The notes below the pieces were generated by a model. It was not told where the DNA came from. It worked only from the letters and a program-made list of their open reading frames with translations, and searched no databases. A stretch of 64,000 bases of DNA, from NCBI GenBank assembly GCA_946480015.1, contig CAMLIL010000005.1, positions 1 through 64,000 on the forward strand, given 5' to 3'. This document shows positions 1-9,190 of this stretch, one piece after another. Source of the DNA: an uncultured Oxalobacteraceae bacterium (GTDB taxonomy: Bacteria; Pseudomonadota; Gammaproteobacteria; Burkholderiales; Burkholderiaceae). Within the stretch, counting starts at the first letter, position 1. Each line of letters opens with the position of its first letter. The translations under genes and the position numbers were made by a program.

Positions 1-3
1 ATG

Positions 4-342
4 TCAGTGCCTAAATATTAAGATAATGTAACTTTTCAGCGCCACGATGAAGCCGCCCAAAAAGGCCAGCCAGTTCAAGTCGTGGTACAGCTTCGCGGCG
101 GCGTACATCAACGCTACCGTCATTGCAATCTTGGCGAATTCCCAAATGAAGAACGCTGCGGCGTTGGCGCCGCCCGGCTTCAAGGTGCCGGCAAACAGGC
201 GAAACGCGGCAATTCCACTTGGCACTACACAGCACAGGCCGCCGATCATGGCCGACACCATCGCGGCCCATCCCCCCAGCAGCGCGGCGATCAGGCCGAC
301 GGCGGCTGTCAACATCAATTGCAGGGAGACTAAGCGCAGCAT
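4..342 (-). CDS. atpI: ATP synthase subunit I (AtpI)
   Basis: A 112-residue, very hydrophobic protein with about four membrane segments and short polar turns, ending in a cationic tail (IFRH). Its length and pattern match AtpI, the assembly and cation-handling accessory protein that precedes atpB in bacterial F1Fo ATP synthase operons. The stop codon lies four bases from the left edge, so atpB would be expected immediately to the left, outside the window. It is transcribed leftward, like the parAB and mnmG genes to its right. The call rests on size, topology and location, because AtpI is poorly conserved and has no catalytic motif; a generic small membrane protein cannot be excluded. Confidence 0.8.
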   Translation of the reverse strand: MLRLVSLQLMLTAAVGLIAALLGGWAAMVSAMIGGLCCVVPSGIAAFRLFAGTLKPGGANAAAFFIWEFAKIAMTVALMYAAAKLYHDLNWLAFLGGFIVALKSYIILIFRH

Positions 343-711
343 ATTTTCTTCTTCGCGCCAGCCGTGTGAACGCCGCGTTACGGTGTTTTGAAGTGCGTTA
401 AACAGCGGGATTATAAGTGCGAATACGTACTTGCGTCAAACGGTGTCGTGACACGGAATAACTCGACAGTGACGAAACGCCACGCTTTTTGATGCCTGTT
501 TCGCACTGATTGAGTGCGAATTAGGGGGTGAAGCTGTAGTTGCATGCTGTAAAGTGGGGCATGGATGCCCCACTTTAGCGCTAACGCCGCGTCCGGCCGA
601 ACCATTCTTGATGGCATGTTGTCAAGAATGCGCAAGTTCTTGAGTATTGCTGTATAGCCATTGTTGTGGATGGCGGCGCGGTCGCGATGATCAAGGTTTC
701 TTTGGTGCCGT
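343..711. other. atpI-parB intergenic region
   Basis: No convincing gene is present in these 369 bases. The only clear structure is the perfect hairpin at 550-577. The part nearest 343-430 must hold the promoter for atpI and the ATP synthase operon, but I see no unambiguous -35/-10 pair. Confidence 0.5.
550..577. terminator. Perfect hairpin after parB, possible terminator
   Basis: A perfect palindrome of 13 bases per arm around GG, with a TAAAGTGGGGCAT arm. It lies in the gap between the end of parB and the start of atpI. There is no clear T-run on either strand, so it may be a terminator for the leftward parAB transcripts or an mRNA-stabilising structure. Confidence 0.45.
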
Positions 712-1578
712 TCAGGCGCGCAGCCGTGCCAGCACGCCATCGAGCACATCGAGGTCGGCGAAGTCGATGATCATCTGCCCCCGGCCCTTGGCGCCCATCT
801 TGAACAGCACCGGCGTGGCCAGCTTGTCGGACAGTTCCTCTTCCAGGCGGATGATGTCGCCGGATTTTTCCTTCGGCTTGGCGGCCGGGCCGCTGGCCTG
901 CTCCTCCATCGTGCGGGTCACCAGCTTTTCGGTTTCGCGTACCGACAGGCGCTTGGCCACCACCTGGTTGGCCAGGGTGATCTGGCTGGCCGCGTCCACC
1001 GCCAGCAGCGCGCGCGCGTGGCCCATGTCGATATCGCCGGCCATCAGCATGGTTTGCACGGGAACGGCCAGGTTGATCAGGCGCAGCAGATTGGAGACCG
1101 CGCTGCGCGAGCGCCCCACTGCGGTGGCGGCCTGTTCGTGGGTGAAGCTGAAGTCGTTGATCAGGCGCTGGATGCCTTGCGCTTCTTCGAGCGGGTTCAG
1201 GTCCTCGCGCTGGATGTTCTCGATCAGCGCCATGGCGGCGGCGGCCTGGTCGTCGACGTCGCGCACCAGCACCGGGATGTCTTCCAGGCCGGCCAGCTGG
1301 GCCGCACGGAAACGGCGTTCCCCGGCGATGATTTCGTACTTGCCCTGCCCCACCGGGCGCACCAGCACCGGCTGCATGATGCCCTGGGTGCGGATCGAGG
1401 CGGCCAGTTCGTTCAGCGCGCCTTCGTCCATGCGCGTGCGCGGCTGGTATTTACCGGCCTGCAGCAGCGCGACCGGCAGTTGCGATGGAGTGCCGGCGTC
1501 GGGCGTGGCGAGGTCGCCGTCTCCGCCCAGCAGTGCTTCGAGGCCGCGGCCGAGGCCCTTGAGTTTTTTGGTAGCCAT
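712..1578 (-). CDS. parB: Chromosome partitioning protein ParB
   Basis: ParB is the CTP-dependent clamp that loads at parS sites, spreads along DNA and organises the origin region together with ParA and condensin. The 288-residue protein begins MATKKLKGLGRGLEALLG, the typical ParA-contacting N-terminus. It then has the ParB/Srx CTPase motif GERRFRA at about residue 90, a helix-turn-helix near SFTHEQAATAVGRSRSAVSNLLRL, and a C-terminal dimerisation domain. I chose the ATG at 1578 over one five codons upstream because it starts the conserved N-terminus and has GGAA at a suitable distance. It follows parA by 48 bases. Its likely binding sites are the three parS copies at 5167-5252. Confidence 0.96.
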   Translation of the reverse strand: MATKKLKGLGRGLEALLGGDGDLATPDAGTPSQLPVALLQAGKYQPRTRMDEGALNELAASIRTQGIMQPVLVRPVGQGKYEIIAGERRFRAAQLAGLEDIPVLVRDVDDQAAAAMALIENIQREDLNPLEEAQGIQRLINDFSFTHEQAATAVGRSRSAVSNLLRLINLAVPVQTMLMAGDIDMGHARALLAVDAASQITLANQVVAKRLSVRETEKLVTRTMEEQASGPAAKPKEKSGDIIRLEEELSDKLATPVLFKMGAKGRGQMIIDFADLDVLDGVLARLRA

Positions 1579-1626
1579 TGATATTCCGTTCATGTTCTGT
1601 CGTCCTCCCGAGGGCGACTGGGTAAA

Positions 1627-2397
1627 TTACATTGTCTTGATGCGTTTGACCATTTCGGCGCCGAAGGCGATGTAGGCCTGCGCGCCTTTCGAGGCGGGGT
1701 CGAACACCACACCGGGCACGCCGTAGGACGGCGCTTCCGCCAGCCGCACATTGCGCGGGATGATGGTGGTGAACACCTTGTCGCCGAAGTGCTGTTCCAG
1801 CTGCGCCGAAACCTGCTGCGAAAGCGTCATGCGCGGATCGAACATCACCCGCAGCAGACCGATGATCTTCAGATCCTGGTTCAGGTTCGCATGCACCTTC
1901 TTGATGGTGTTGACCAGATCGGACAAGCCCTCGAGCGCGTAATACTCGCACTGCATGGGGATGATGACGCCGTGCGCGGCGCACAGGCCGTTCAGGGTCA
2001 GCATCGACAGCGCGGGCGGGCAGTCGATCAGGATGAAGTCGTATTCCTTGTCGACCAGTGCCAGCGCATCCTTGAGGCGGCGTTCGCGGTTATCCAGCTC
2101 CACCATCTCCACTTCGGCGCCGGCCAGTTCGCGGTTGGACGGCAGCACGTCGAAGCGCCCCGCTTCCGAACGCCGGCGCGCCGCGTTGACGTCCGCTTCT
2201 CCCAGCAGCACTTCATAGGTCGACGCCTGCAGCCCGGCCTTGTTGATGCCGGCACCCATGGTGGCATTGCCCTGCGGGTCCAGATCGACCAGCAGCACGC
2301 GCTGATCGAGCTTGGCCAGACCGGCCGACAGGTTCACGCTGGTGGTGGTCTTCCCTACTCCGCCTTTTTGATTTGCTACGCAAAATATTTTGGCCAT
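1627..2397 (-). CDS. parA: Chromosome partitioning ATPase ParA (Soj)
   Basis: ParA/Soj is a Walker-type DNA-binding ATPase that moves ParB-parS complexes to segregate origins. The 256-residue protein starts MAKIFCVANQKGGVGKTT, with the deviant Walker A KGGVGKT that includes the signature lysine. It also has the DCPPALSMLTLN motif typical of chromosomal Soj, and ends AEMVKRIKTM. The start at 2397 is preferred to a longer version because homologues begin directly at this motif. It is followed closely by parB and preceded by rsmG, the classical rsmG-parA-parB order found near replication origins. Confidence 0.96.
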   Translation of the reverse strand: MAKIFCVANQKGGVGKTTTSVNLSAGLAKLDQRVLLVDLDPQGNATMGAGINKAGLQASTYEVLLGEADVNAARRRSEAGRFDVLPSNRELAGAEVEMVELDNRERRLKDALALVDKEYDFILIDCPPALSMLTLNGLCAAHGVIIPMQCEYYALEGLSDLVNTIKKVHANLNQDLKIIGLLRVMFDPRMTLSQQVSAQLEQHFGDKVFTTIIPRNVRLAEAPSYGVPGVVFDPASKGAQAYIAFGAEMVKRIKTM

Positions 2398-2512
2398 GTA
2401 TGCCCTTAATCGTGGACGCAACAATAACGATTAATACCATTTATACTATCAAAATCGTTTAATCGATTTATTTAGTATATTCGGTATAAATCGTTTATTT
2501 AATTTATACTGT
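2398..2512 (-). promoter_or_regulatory. AT-rich parAB promoter region
   Basis: This 115-bp gap between rsmG and parA is strikingly AT-rich compared with its surroundings, with several TTTATAC and TATACT elements. It probably carries the promoter for parAB, separate from the mnmG-rsmG transcript. I could not fix one -35/-10 pair. Confidence 0.45.
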
Positions 2513-3160
2513 TTATTCGGTTTTCGAGATAAACACCAGATGACGTTCGGCTTGCAGTTTTGGCACGTCCAGAGGCTGCAATTTCGTCACTTTCCATGCT
2601 TCCGGCAGCCTTTTTTGTTCGTCCTCGGGCGCCGTTCCTTTCAAGGCGATGAATTGGCCTCCCTCCGCCAGCAGGTGCCCCGACCAGTTCACGAAATCCG
2701 ATAGGTCGGCGAAAGCGCGCGAGGTGATGACATCGAATGGGGTGTTCACTTTCAGCTGCTCCACCCTGTTCGTGTACACCGTCACGTTGGCCAGGCCCAG
2801 CTCCGCCTTCACCTGCGTGAGGAAAGCGGTTTTCTTGTGCACCGTGTCGATCAGCGACACTTTCATATCCGGACGGGCGATGGCCAGGACGATGCCCGGC
2901 AATCCCCCGCCGGCACCGACGTCGAGCACATTGCGCGCGTCCTTGAACGCCGGCACTGCCGCCAGCGAGTCGAGCACATGGTGCGTGACCATTTGCATGG
3001 GATCACGCACCGAGGTCAGGTTGTAGACCGAATTCCATTTGAACAGCAGCGCGAGGTAGTCCAGCAGTTGTTCATGCTGCTGTTGATTGATGTCCAGCGC
3101 CATTTGCCGGATACCATCCGCGAGAACTAGACCCAGGGCCGGGCGGTCGAAAAACTTCAT
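2513..3160 (-). CDS. rsmG: 16S rRNA (guanine527-N7)-methyltransferase RsmG (GidB)
   Basis: RsmG transfers a methyl group from S-adenosylmethionine to N7 of G527 in 16S rRNA. The 215-residue length is standard. The SAM-binding loop [20 protein letters not shown] is clear, followed by the family motif [14 protein letters not shown]. Its start overlaps the end of mnmG by four bases, so the two are translationally coupled; the mnmG-rsmG-parA-parB order supports the call. Loss of this enzyme is known to give low-level streptomycin resistance in other bacteria. Confidence 0.96.
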   Translation of the reverse strand: MKFFDRPALGLVLADGIRQMALDINQQQHEQLLDYLALLFKWNSVYNLTSVRDPMQMVTHHVLDSLAAVPAFKDARNVLDVGAGGGLPGIVLAIARPDMKVSLIDTVHKKTAFLTQVKAELGLANVTVYTNRVEQLKVNTPFDVITSRAFADLSDFVNWSGHLLAEGGQFIALKGTAPEDEQKRLPEAWKVTKLQPLDVPKLQAERHLVFISKTE

Positions 3161-5088
3161 TCGGCCAGCTCCTCGGTTGGGGCGGTAAATCCTTTCGCGC
3201 CGCGTTTCTTCAAATGTACCAGCAATAGCGAGATCGCAGCCGGGGTGACACCGGAAATTCTCGATGCCTGACCCAGGGTTTCCGGGCGCTGCTTGTCGAG
3301 TTTCTGGCGCACTTCGATCGACAGCGCGGTCACGTCGAGGTAGTTGAAATCGGGCGGCAGCTTGAGGTTTTCGTAGTGCTCGTGGCGCTCCACTTCCTTG
3401 GCCTGGCGGTCGATATAGCCAGCGTATTTCAGCTGGATTTCGATCTGTTCGCGCACTGCGGGATCGCTAACGCCGGGGCCGGCCAGGTTCTGGCCCTCGC
3501 TGCCGGACATGCTCATCAGCTTGTCGTACTCGACGCCCGGGCGGCGCAGCAGGTCGGCCAGCGAATATTCGCGCTCGATGGCCTGGCCAATCACGCGTTC
3601 CGATTCAGCCGCGGCGAGGATGCGCGGGTTGACCCAGGTCGACTTCAGACGTTCCAGTTCGCGGGCCACGGCCTCGCGCTTGGCCTCGAATGCGGCCCAC
3701 TGCGCATCGCCCACGCAGCCCAGTTGGCGGCCGATTTCGGTCAGGCGCATGTCGGCATTGTCTTCGCGCAGGCTCAGGCGGTACTCCGCGCGGCTGGTGA
3801 ACATGCGGTAAGGTTCGGCCACTCCCTGTGTGGTGAGGTCGTCGACCAGCACGCCCAGATAGGCTTCCGAACGGCCCGGTACCCAGGCGTCGCGCTCCTG
3901 TGCCATGCGCGCGGCGTTGATTCCGGCCAGCATGCCCTGCGCGGCGGCTTCTTCGTAGCCGGTGGTGCCGTTGATCTGGCCGGCGAAGAACAGGCCTTTG
4001 ATCGCCTTGGTTTCAAGCGAGCCCTTGAGGCCGCGCGGGTCGAAATAGTCGTATTCGATGGCGTAGCCGGGACGCAGGATGAAGGCGTTTTCCATGCCTT
4101 TCATCGAGCGCACCAGCGCCAGCTGCACGTCGAAAGGCAGGCTGGTGGAGATGCCGTTCGGATAGAACTCGTTGGTGGTCAAGCCTTCCGGCTCCAGGAA
4201 AATCTGGTGCGATTCCTTGGCCGAGAAGCGGTGAATCTTGTCTTCGATCGACGGGCAGTAGCGCGGCCCTACCCCTTCGATGACACCGGTGTACATGGGG
4301 CTGCGGTCCAGGCCGCCGCGGATAATGTCATGGGTTTGCTGGTTGGTGTGCGTCACCCAGCACGGCACTTGACGCGGATGCATGGCGGTGGTGCCCATGA
4401 CGGAGAACACCGGCACCGGATCGAGGTCGCCGGGCTGCTCGGTCATGGCGGCAAAATCGATGCTGCGGCCGTCGATCCGTGGCGGTGTACCCGTCTTCAG
4501 GCGGCCTTGCGGCAGCTTGAGTTCCTTCAGGCGCGCCGACAGCGAGATGGCTGGCGGGTCGCCGGCCCGTCCCGCGGAGTAGTTTTGCAGGCCGACGTGG
4601 ATCTTCCCGTCAAGGAAAGTACCGGCGGTGAGCACCACTGCGCGGGCCCGAAATTGCAGACCGATCTGGGTCTCGGCGCCGACCACGCGGTCGCCCTCGA
4701 CCATCAAATCGTCGACCGCCTGCTGGAACAGCCACAGGTTCGGCTGGTTTTCCAGGCGCGAGCGGATGGCCTGCTTGTACAGGATGCGGTCGGCCTGGGC
4801 GCGCGTGGCGCGGACGGCAGGACCTTTGGACGAGTTCAGGATACGAAACTGGATGCCGGCTTCATCGGTGGCGATGGCCATGGCGCCGCCCATGGCATCC
4901 ACTTCCTTGACCAGGTGGCCCTTGCCAATCCCGCCAATGGAAGGGTTGCAAGACATCTGGCCGAGGGTTTCGATGTTGTGAGTAAGGAGCAAAGTCTTCC
5001 GCCCCATGCGGGCGGAAGCCAGCGCTGCCTCGGTGCCGGCATGGCCGCCACCGACGACGATGACGTCAAAATCTGTTGGAAATAGCAT
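3157..5088 (-). CDS. mnmG: tRNA uridine-5-carboxymethylaminomethyl(34) synthase MnmG (GidA)
   Basis: MnmG is the FAD-dependent partner of MnmE and installs the cmnm5 modification on wobble U34 of several tRNAs. The 643-residue protein is full length (E. coli 629). It has the N-terminal dinucleotide-binding motif [16 protein letters not shown], the family block [21 protein letters not shown], the [16 protein letters not shown] region in the middle, and the C-terminal helical domain ending in [18 protein letters not shown]. It is the first gene of a leftward mnmG-rsmG unit. Its upstream region holds three parS sites, so its promoter overlaps the ParB loading zone. Confidence 0.97.
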   Translation of the reverse strand: MLFPTDFDVIVVGGGHAGTEAALASARMGRKTLLLTHNIETLGQMSCNPSIGGIGKGHLVKEVDAMGGAMAIATDEAGIQFRILNSSKGPAVRATRAQADRILYKQAIRSRLENQPNLWLFQQAVDDLMVEGDRVVGAETQIGLQFRARAVVLTAGTFLDGKIHVGLQNYSAGRAGDPPAISLSARLKELKLPQGRLKTGTPPRIDGRSIDFAAMTEQPGDLDPVPVFSVMGTTAMHPRQVPCWVTHTNQQTHDIIRGGLDRSPMYTGVIEGVGPRYCPSIEDKIHRFSAKESHQIFLEPEGLTTNEFYPNGISTSLPFDVQLALVRSMKGMENAFILRPGYAIEYDYFDPRGLKGSLETKAIKGLFFAGQINGTTGYEEAAAQGMLAGINAARMAQERDAWVPGRSEAYLGVLVDDLTTQGVAEPYRMFTSRAEYRLSLREDNADMRLTEIGRQLGCVGDAQWAAFEAKREAVARELERLKSTWVNPRILAAAESERVIGQAIEREYSLADLLRRPGVEYDKLMSMSGSEGQNLAGPGVSDPAVREQIEIQLKYAGYIDRQAKEVERHEHYENLKLPPDFNYLDVTALSIEVRQKLDKQRPETLGQASRISGVTPAAISLLLVHLKKRGAKGFTAPTEELAE

Positions 5089-5166
5089 GATGGAATTGTG
5101 AGGCGAGGAGTTAAGGTCAGATTATAGAGTCTTTTGGGGTGACTGACTCTTCTGAGGGAGATGTTT

Positions 5167-5182
5167 TGTTTCACGTGGAACA
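5167..5182. promoter_or_regulatory. parS site 1
   Basis: TGTTTCACGTGGAACA has one mismatch from the universal parS palindrome TGTTTCACGTGAAACA. It lies upstream of mnmG and is a likely ParB loading site. Confidence 0.88.
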
Positions 5183-5195
5183 GCCCGGGGACGTG

Positions 5196-5211
5196 CGTTC
5201 CACGTGAAACA
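5196..5211. promoter_or_regulatory. parS site 2
   Basis: CGTTCCACGTGAAACA matches the parS palindrome except at the first base and the tolerated fifth base. It is 13 bp from site 1. Confidence 0.85.
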
Positions 5212-5236
5212 ATGGCGCTGATTTGTATAGACAATA

Positions 5237-5252
5237 CGTTCCACGTGGAACA
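5237..5252. promoter_or_regulatory. parS site 3
   Basis: CGTTCCACGTGGAACA keeps the CCACGTGG core with symmetric substitutions. It lies just beyond the stop codon of the TSUP permease gene and completes a cluster of three. Confidence 0.82.
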
Positions 5253-5254
5253 AT

Positions 5255-6016
5255 TTACTTGATAAACGCGTCGTAGCCGGTCTTTACGATGAGCAGGGAA
5301 ACGACGATCAGGAACAGTTTGCGGACAAATCCGGTGCCATGCTTCATGGCCAAGCGGGTACCGACCAGCGATCCGCACACGCCGCAAGCGGCCATCAGCA
5401 GACCGAGTTGCCAGAGCAAGTGGCCGCCATAGCCGAAGCACAGCAGCGCCGCGACATTGCAAGCCACGTTGACGACCTTCGCCGATGCCGACGCGCTGAG
5501 GAAGTCGAAGCCAAAGAAACGGACGAACATGAACATCAGGAAACTGCCGGTGCCTGGACCGAAGAAGCCGTCGTAGAAGCCGATGCCGGCCCCTACTCCG
5601 AGCGCCGCCAGCCTCTCGGCCATCCCGGAATGGGCGGGCGCATGGATACTGCCGAAGTCCTTCTTGCGAAACGTGTAGACGGCGAGGGCCAGCAAAACGA
5701 AGGGAAGCAGCGAGCGGACGAAACCCGCAGGCACACGCGAGACCGTGTAGGCGCCGGCAAAGGCAAAGGGAAAGGCCGCGACTGCCGCCGGGATGACCGC
5801 ACTCCAGGCGACGCTCACGCGCCGGGTATAGTTCAGCGCAGCCGCGCTGGTACCAAACACCCCGGCCAGCTTGCTGGTGCCGAACAGCGTGGCCGGCACC
5901 TCTTTTGGGAAAACCGAGAACAACACTGGTATCTGAATCAGGCCACCACCCCCGACCACCGCATCCACCAGGCCGGCAAGAAATGCCGCGCAACCGAGCA
6001 AAACAAAATCGAACAT
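5255..6016 (-). CDS. TSUP-family (TauE/SafE, YfcA-like) membrane permease
   Basis: A polytopic membrane protein of 253 residues with about eight segments. It starts MFDFVLLGCAAFLAGLVDAVVGGGGLIQIPVL, the hallmark N-terminal TSUP motif with its GGGG turn. The second half repeats the pattern at GIGFYDGFFGPGTGSFLMF, as expected from the internal duplication of this family. TSUP proteins are thought to export or import small sulfonates and related anions, but the substrate here cannot be read from sequence. The start at 6016 is chosen because upstream codons add polar, unconserved residues. It is transcribed leftward toward the parS cluster and diverges from the alcohol dehydrogenase gene. Confidence 0.9.
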   Translation of the reverse strand: MFDFVLLGCAAFLAGLVDAVVGGGGLIQIPVLFSVFPKEVPATLFGTSKLAGVFGTSAAALNYTRRVSVAWSAVIPAAVAAFPFAFAGAYTVSRVPAGFVRSLLPFVLLALAVYTFRKKDFGSIHAPAHSGMAERLAALGVGAGIGFYDGFFGPGTGSFLMFMFVRFFGFDFLSASASAKVVNVACNVAALLCFGYGGHLLWQLGLLMAACGVCGSLVGTRLAMKHGTGFVRKLFLIVVSLLIVKTGYDAFIK

Positions 6017-6138
6017 AGCCACCCCATAGCAGACACAGCCTTCCATTGTACGAAAAGGCAGCAAAGTCCGTTCACAGCCAGAATGTTTTCAAAGTGCAAT
6101 TTGGTGTAAGCTCTAAGGCAATCCATTGGAGCAGCGTC

Positions 6139-7305
6139 ATGACACAGACCGCCAGTTTTCGCTTCAGCACAGTTCCCCATCTGATTTCGGCCAACGGCGC
6201 CGCCGCGCAGCTGGGGATGCACGTCGCCAACCTGTTCCCGCGTACCCGCCGGGTGCTGATGGTGACGGACGGCGACCTGCTGGCCAGCGGATTGCTGGAG
6301 GCGGCGCAGCGCAGTCTGGAACTGCACGGCATGGCCGTCCACGTGTATTCGGGCGTGGTGTCCGATCCGCCCGAAGGCATCGTCCGGCACGCCACCGATT
6401 TCGCCCGCGAGCAAGACGTCGACCTGGTCGTCGGCTTTGGTGGCGGCAGTTCAATGGATGTGGCCAAGCTGGTGGCGGTGCAGTACGCAAGCACCCAGGC
6501 GCTCGGGCAAATCATCGGCAACGGCAAGATCATCGGCCAGCGCCTGCCGCTGGTACAGCTTCCCACTACCGCCGGCACCGGCGCGGAGGTCACCAATATC
6601 GCGATCGTCAGCACCGGCGAGACCGGCAAGTCGGCCGTCGTCGCGCCGCAGATGTTCGCCGACCTGGCGATTCTCGATGCCGAGCTGACGCTGGGCTTGC
6701 CGCCGCTGGTCACCGCCGCCACCGGGATCGATGCGATGGCGCATGCCATCGAAGCCTACACCAGCCGCCACCACAAAAATCCGCTGTCCGATCTGCTGGC
6801 TTGCAAAGCCTTGGCCTTGCTGAGCCAAAACCTGTTGACCGCCTGCGAACACGGCGGCGACCTGAACGCGCGCCAGGCCATGCTGCTCGGCGCTTGCTAC
6901 GCCGGCCAGGCTTTTGCCAACGCACCGCTCGCGGCTGTGCACGCCCTCGCCTATCCGATCGGCGGCCGCTTTAGCGTGCCGCATGGCTTGTCCAATGCGC
7001 TGGTGCTGCCGCACGTGCTGAAATTTAATCTTCCGCAGGCGGCGACGCAGTATGCGGAATTAGCGGGCATCATCGTGCCGCATGTGGAAGGAACGGTGGA
7101 AGCGCGCGCCGAAGCGCTGGTCGTTGCCATGCAACAGCTGGCGAAAATCACCGGCATCGCCACGTCGCTGGAACAGGTCGGCATCCGCGAAAGCGACCTG
7201 GATGGTCTGGCCGACGCCGCCATGCTGCAAACCCGCCTGCTGCAAAACAATCCGCGCACCGTCACCCGCGACGACGCGCTGGCAATTTACGCCGCCGCGC
7301 TATAG
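6139..7305 (+). CDS. Iron-containing alcohol dehydrogenase
   Basis: A 388-residue group III NAD(P)-dependent alcohol dehydrogenase. The NAD-binding region shows GFGGGSSMDVAKLVAV at about residue 100 and LPTTAGTGAEVTNIAIV at about 140. The metal site region has GIDAMAHAIEAYTS near residue 195 and HALAYPIGGRFSVPHG near residue 265, with the expected histidines. It would oxidise or reduce short alcohols or aldehydes; the substrate is unknown. The ATG at 6139 begins the conserved fold, and upstream codons are not family-like. Its stop codon is one base from the stop of the convergent livM, so there is no room for a dedicated terminator. Confidence 0.92.
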   Translation: MTQTASFRFSTVPHLISANGAAAQLGMHVANLFPRTRRVLMVTDGDLLASGLLEAAQRSLELHGMAVHVYSGVVSDPPEGIVRHATDFAREQDVDLVVGFGGGSSMDVAKLVAVQYASTQALGQIIGNGKIIGQRLPLVQLPTTAGTGAEVTNIAIVSTGETGKSAVVAPQMFADLAILDAELTLGLPPLVTAATGIDAMAHAIEAYTSRHHKNPLSDLLACKALALLSQNLLTACEHGGDLNARQAMLLGACYAGQAFANAPLAAVHALAYPIGGRFSVPHGLSNALVLPHVLKFNLPQAATQYAELAGIIVPHVEGTVEARAEALVVAMQQLAKITGIATSLEQVGIRESDLDGLADAAMLQTRLLQNNPRTVTRDDALAIYAAAL

Positions 7306-7306
7306 C

Positions 7307-8281
7307 TCAGCTACGCCGCTGCGCCGCCGCAATGGCGGCGCCGATCTCGCCAACAATGCCGCGCCGGAACAACAGCACGCAAGCGATGAAGATCAGCCCG
7401 GTGGCCATGCCGACCGAATCACCCAGGGTGGCGAACCACTCGACCTTGGTGGCCGAGGCGAGAAAATTGCCCAGGTCGCCAAGCTTGTTTTCCAGGGTAA
7501 TGATGATGAAGGCGCCCAGGATGGGCCCCACCACGGTGCCCATGCCGCCGACGAGGGTCATCAGGATTACCAGCCCGGACATGGCCCAGTGCACGTCGGT
7601 CAGCGTCTCGGAGCCCATCACCACCGTCTTGGTCGCGCCGGCCAGGCCGGCGAGCGCGGCCGACAGCACAAAGGCCAGCAGCTTGTAGCGGTCGACGTCG
7701 TAACCCAGCGACACCGCCCTCGCCTCGTTTTCCTTGATCGCCCGCAGCACCTGGCCGAACGGCGAATGCACGGTGCGCACGATCAGGGCGAAGCCGCCGA
7801 TGGCGATGGCCAGCACCACGTAGTACAAGGCCAGGTCATTGCGCAGGTCGACCAGGCCGAACAAGGTCCCGCGCGGCACACCCTGCAAGCCATCCTCGCC
7901 GTGCGTAAACGGCGCGCGCAAGGCGGCGAAATACACCATCTGGGCCAGCGCCAAGGTGATCATGGAAAAGTAAATGCCCTGGCGGCGGATGGCCAGCGCG
8001 CCCATCACCAGGCCGATCAGGGCGCTGGCCGCCACCCCCAGCACAATCCCCGGCACGGTGGGCAGACCGAGCGAAGTCAGCGCATACCCGGTGGCATAAC
8101 CGGCGGCGCCGAAAAACGCGGCGTGCCCGAACGACAGCAAACCGGTGTAGCCGATCAACAAATTGAAGCCGCAGGCGAACAGGCCGAAGCACAGCAGCTT
8201 CATCAGGAACACAGGGTAGGCGATGAAGGGAGCGGCCAGCGCCAGCGCGAAGGCAATCAGGTAGCCGAGATTCTTGTTCAT
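7307..8281 (-). CDS. livM: Branched-chain amino acid ABC transporter permease LivM
   Basis: A 324-residue inner-membrane permease with about ten hydrophobic segments. It contains the LivM landmarks GFNLLIGYTGLLSFGHAAFFGAAGYATG near residue 40, the IRRQGIYFSMITLALAQM segment near residue 98, and the ABC-contacting EAA-like loop RAIKENEARAVSLGYDVDRYKLLAFVLSAALAGLAGA near residue 180. It pairs with LivH to form the membrane pore. It is last in the leftward cluster livG-livF-substrate-binding protein-livH-livM and abuts a convergent gene. Importers of this class also carry amides, urea or aromatic acids, so leucine-type substrates are only the default guess. Confidence 0.94.
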   Translation of the reverse strand: MNKNLGYLIAFALALAAPFIAYPVFLMKLLCFGLFACGFNLLIGYTGLLSFGHAAFFGAAGYATGYALTSLGLPTVPGIVLGVAASALIGLVMGALAIRRQGIYFSMITLALAQMVYFAALRAPFTHGEDGLQGVPRGTLFGLVDLRNDLALYYVVLAIAIGGFALIVRTVHSPFGQVLRAIKENEARAVSLGYDVDRYKLLAFVLSAALAGLAGATKTVVMGSETLTDVHWAMSGLVILMTLVGGMGTVVGPILGAFIIITLENKLGDLGNFLASATKVEWFATLGDSVGMATGLIFIACVLLFRRGIVGEIGAAIAAAQRRS

Positions 8282-8297
8282 CGATCCTCCCTCCGGT

Positions 8298-9182
8298 TCA
8301 CTTTTCTTTGCCGAACAGGCCGGCGGGGCGCAGCAGCAGCACGATCACCATCACCACGAACACGACCACTTCCGAACCTTCCGGGTAATAGACGCGGGTC
8401 AAGCCTTCGATCACGCCGAGGCCCAGGCCGGTCACGATCGATCCCAAAATGGACCCCATGCCACCGATCACCACAACGGCGAACACGACGATAATCAGAT
8501 GCGAACCCATCAGGGGAGTCACATTGATGATCGGCGCCGCCAGCACCCCTGCAAAGCCCGCCAAAGCGACGCCGAAGCCGTAGGTGAGCGTGACCATCAG
8601 CGGCACGTTGATGCCGAAGGCTTCGACCAGCTTGGGATTTTCCGTTCCCGCCCGTAAATATGCCCCGAGCCGGGTTTTTTCGATGACGAACCAGGTGAAC
8701 AGGCACACCGTCAGCGAGGCCGCCACCACCCAGCCGCGGTAGTTCGGCATCACCATGAAGCCGAGGTTGGTGGCACCGCTCAGCGCTTCGGGCACCGGGA
8801 CGGTCTGGCCGGACACGCCGAAGAAGGAACGGAACACCCCTTCGAGCAGCAGGGTGATGCCGAAGGTCAGCAGCAGTCCGTACAAATGGTCGAGCTTGTA
8901 CAGCCAGCGCAGCATGGTCTTTTCGATGACCACGCCGAAGATGCCCACAAGCAGCGGCGCCAGCGCCAGCATGGTCCAATAGCTCAGGCCGTAGCTGGTC
9001 ATGCCGATATAGGCCAGGAAGGCGCCCACCATGTACAGCGCGCCATGCGAGAAATTGATCACGTTGAGCAGGCCGAAGATGACGGCCAGCCCGAGCGAGA
9101 GCATCGCGTAAAAAGACCCGTTGACCAGGCCCAGCAGCAGCTGGCCCATCATGGCTTGCATGGGAACGCCGAAAATTTCCAT
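8298..9182 (-). CDS. livH: Branched-chain amino acid ABC transporter permease LivH
   Basis: A 294-residue permease beginning MEIFGVPMQAMMGQLLLGLVNGSFYAMLSLGLAVIFGLLNVINFSHG, the standard LivH opening. The ATPase-contacting loop GAYLRAGTENPKLVEAFGINVPLMVTLTYGFGVALAGFAGVLAAPI is present, and the protein ends LLLRPAGLFGKEK. It partners LivM in the leftward operon, 16 bases upstream of it. It lies nine bases after the substrate-binding protein gene, so the three are almost certainly co-transcribed. Confidence 0.95.
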   Translation of the reverse strand: MEIFGVPMQAMMGQLLLGLVNGSFYAMLSLGLAVIFGLLNVINFSHGALYMVGAFLAYIGMTSYGLSYWTMLALAPLLVGIFGVVIEKTMLRWLYKLDHLYGLLLTFGITLLLEGVFRSFFGVSGQTVPVPEALSGATNLGFMVMPNYRGWVVAASLTVCLFTWFVIEKTRLGAYLRAGTENPKLVEAFGINVPLMVTLTYGFGVALAGFAGVLAAPIINVTPLMGSHLIIVVFAVVVIGGMGSILGSIVTGLGLGVIEGLTRVYYPEGSEVVVFVVMVIVLLLRPAGLFGKEK

Positions 9183-9190
9183 GGCCTAAA

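Noticed and set aside
3376..5085. Open frame of 569 codons on the plus strand opposite mnmG
   Set aside because: It is antisense to a clear mnmG and rich in histidine, glutamine and arginine, a shadow typical of high-GC coding DNA.
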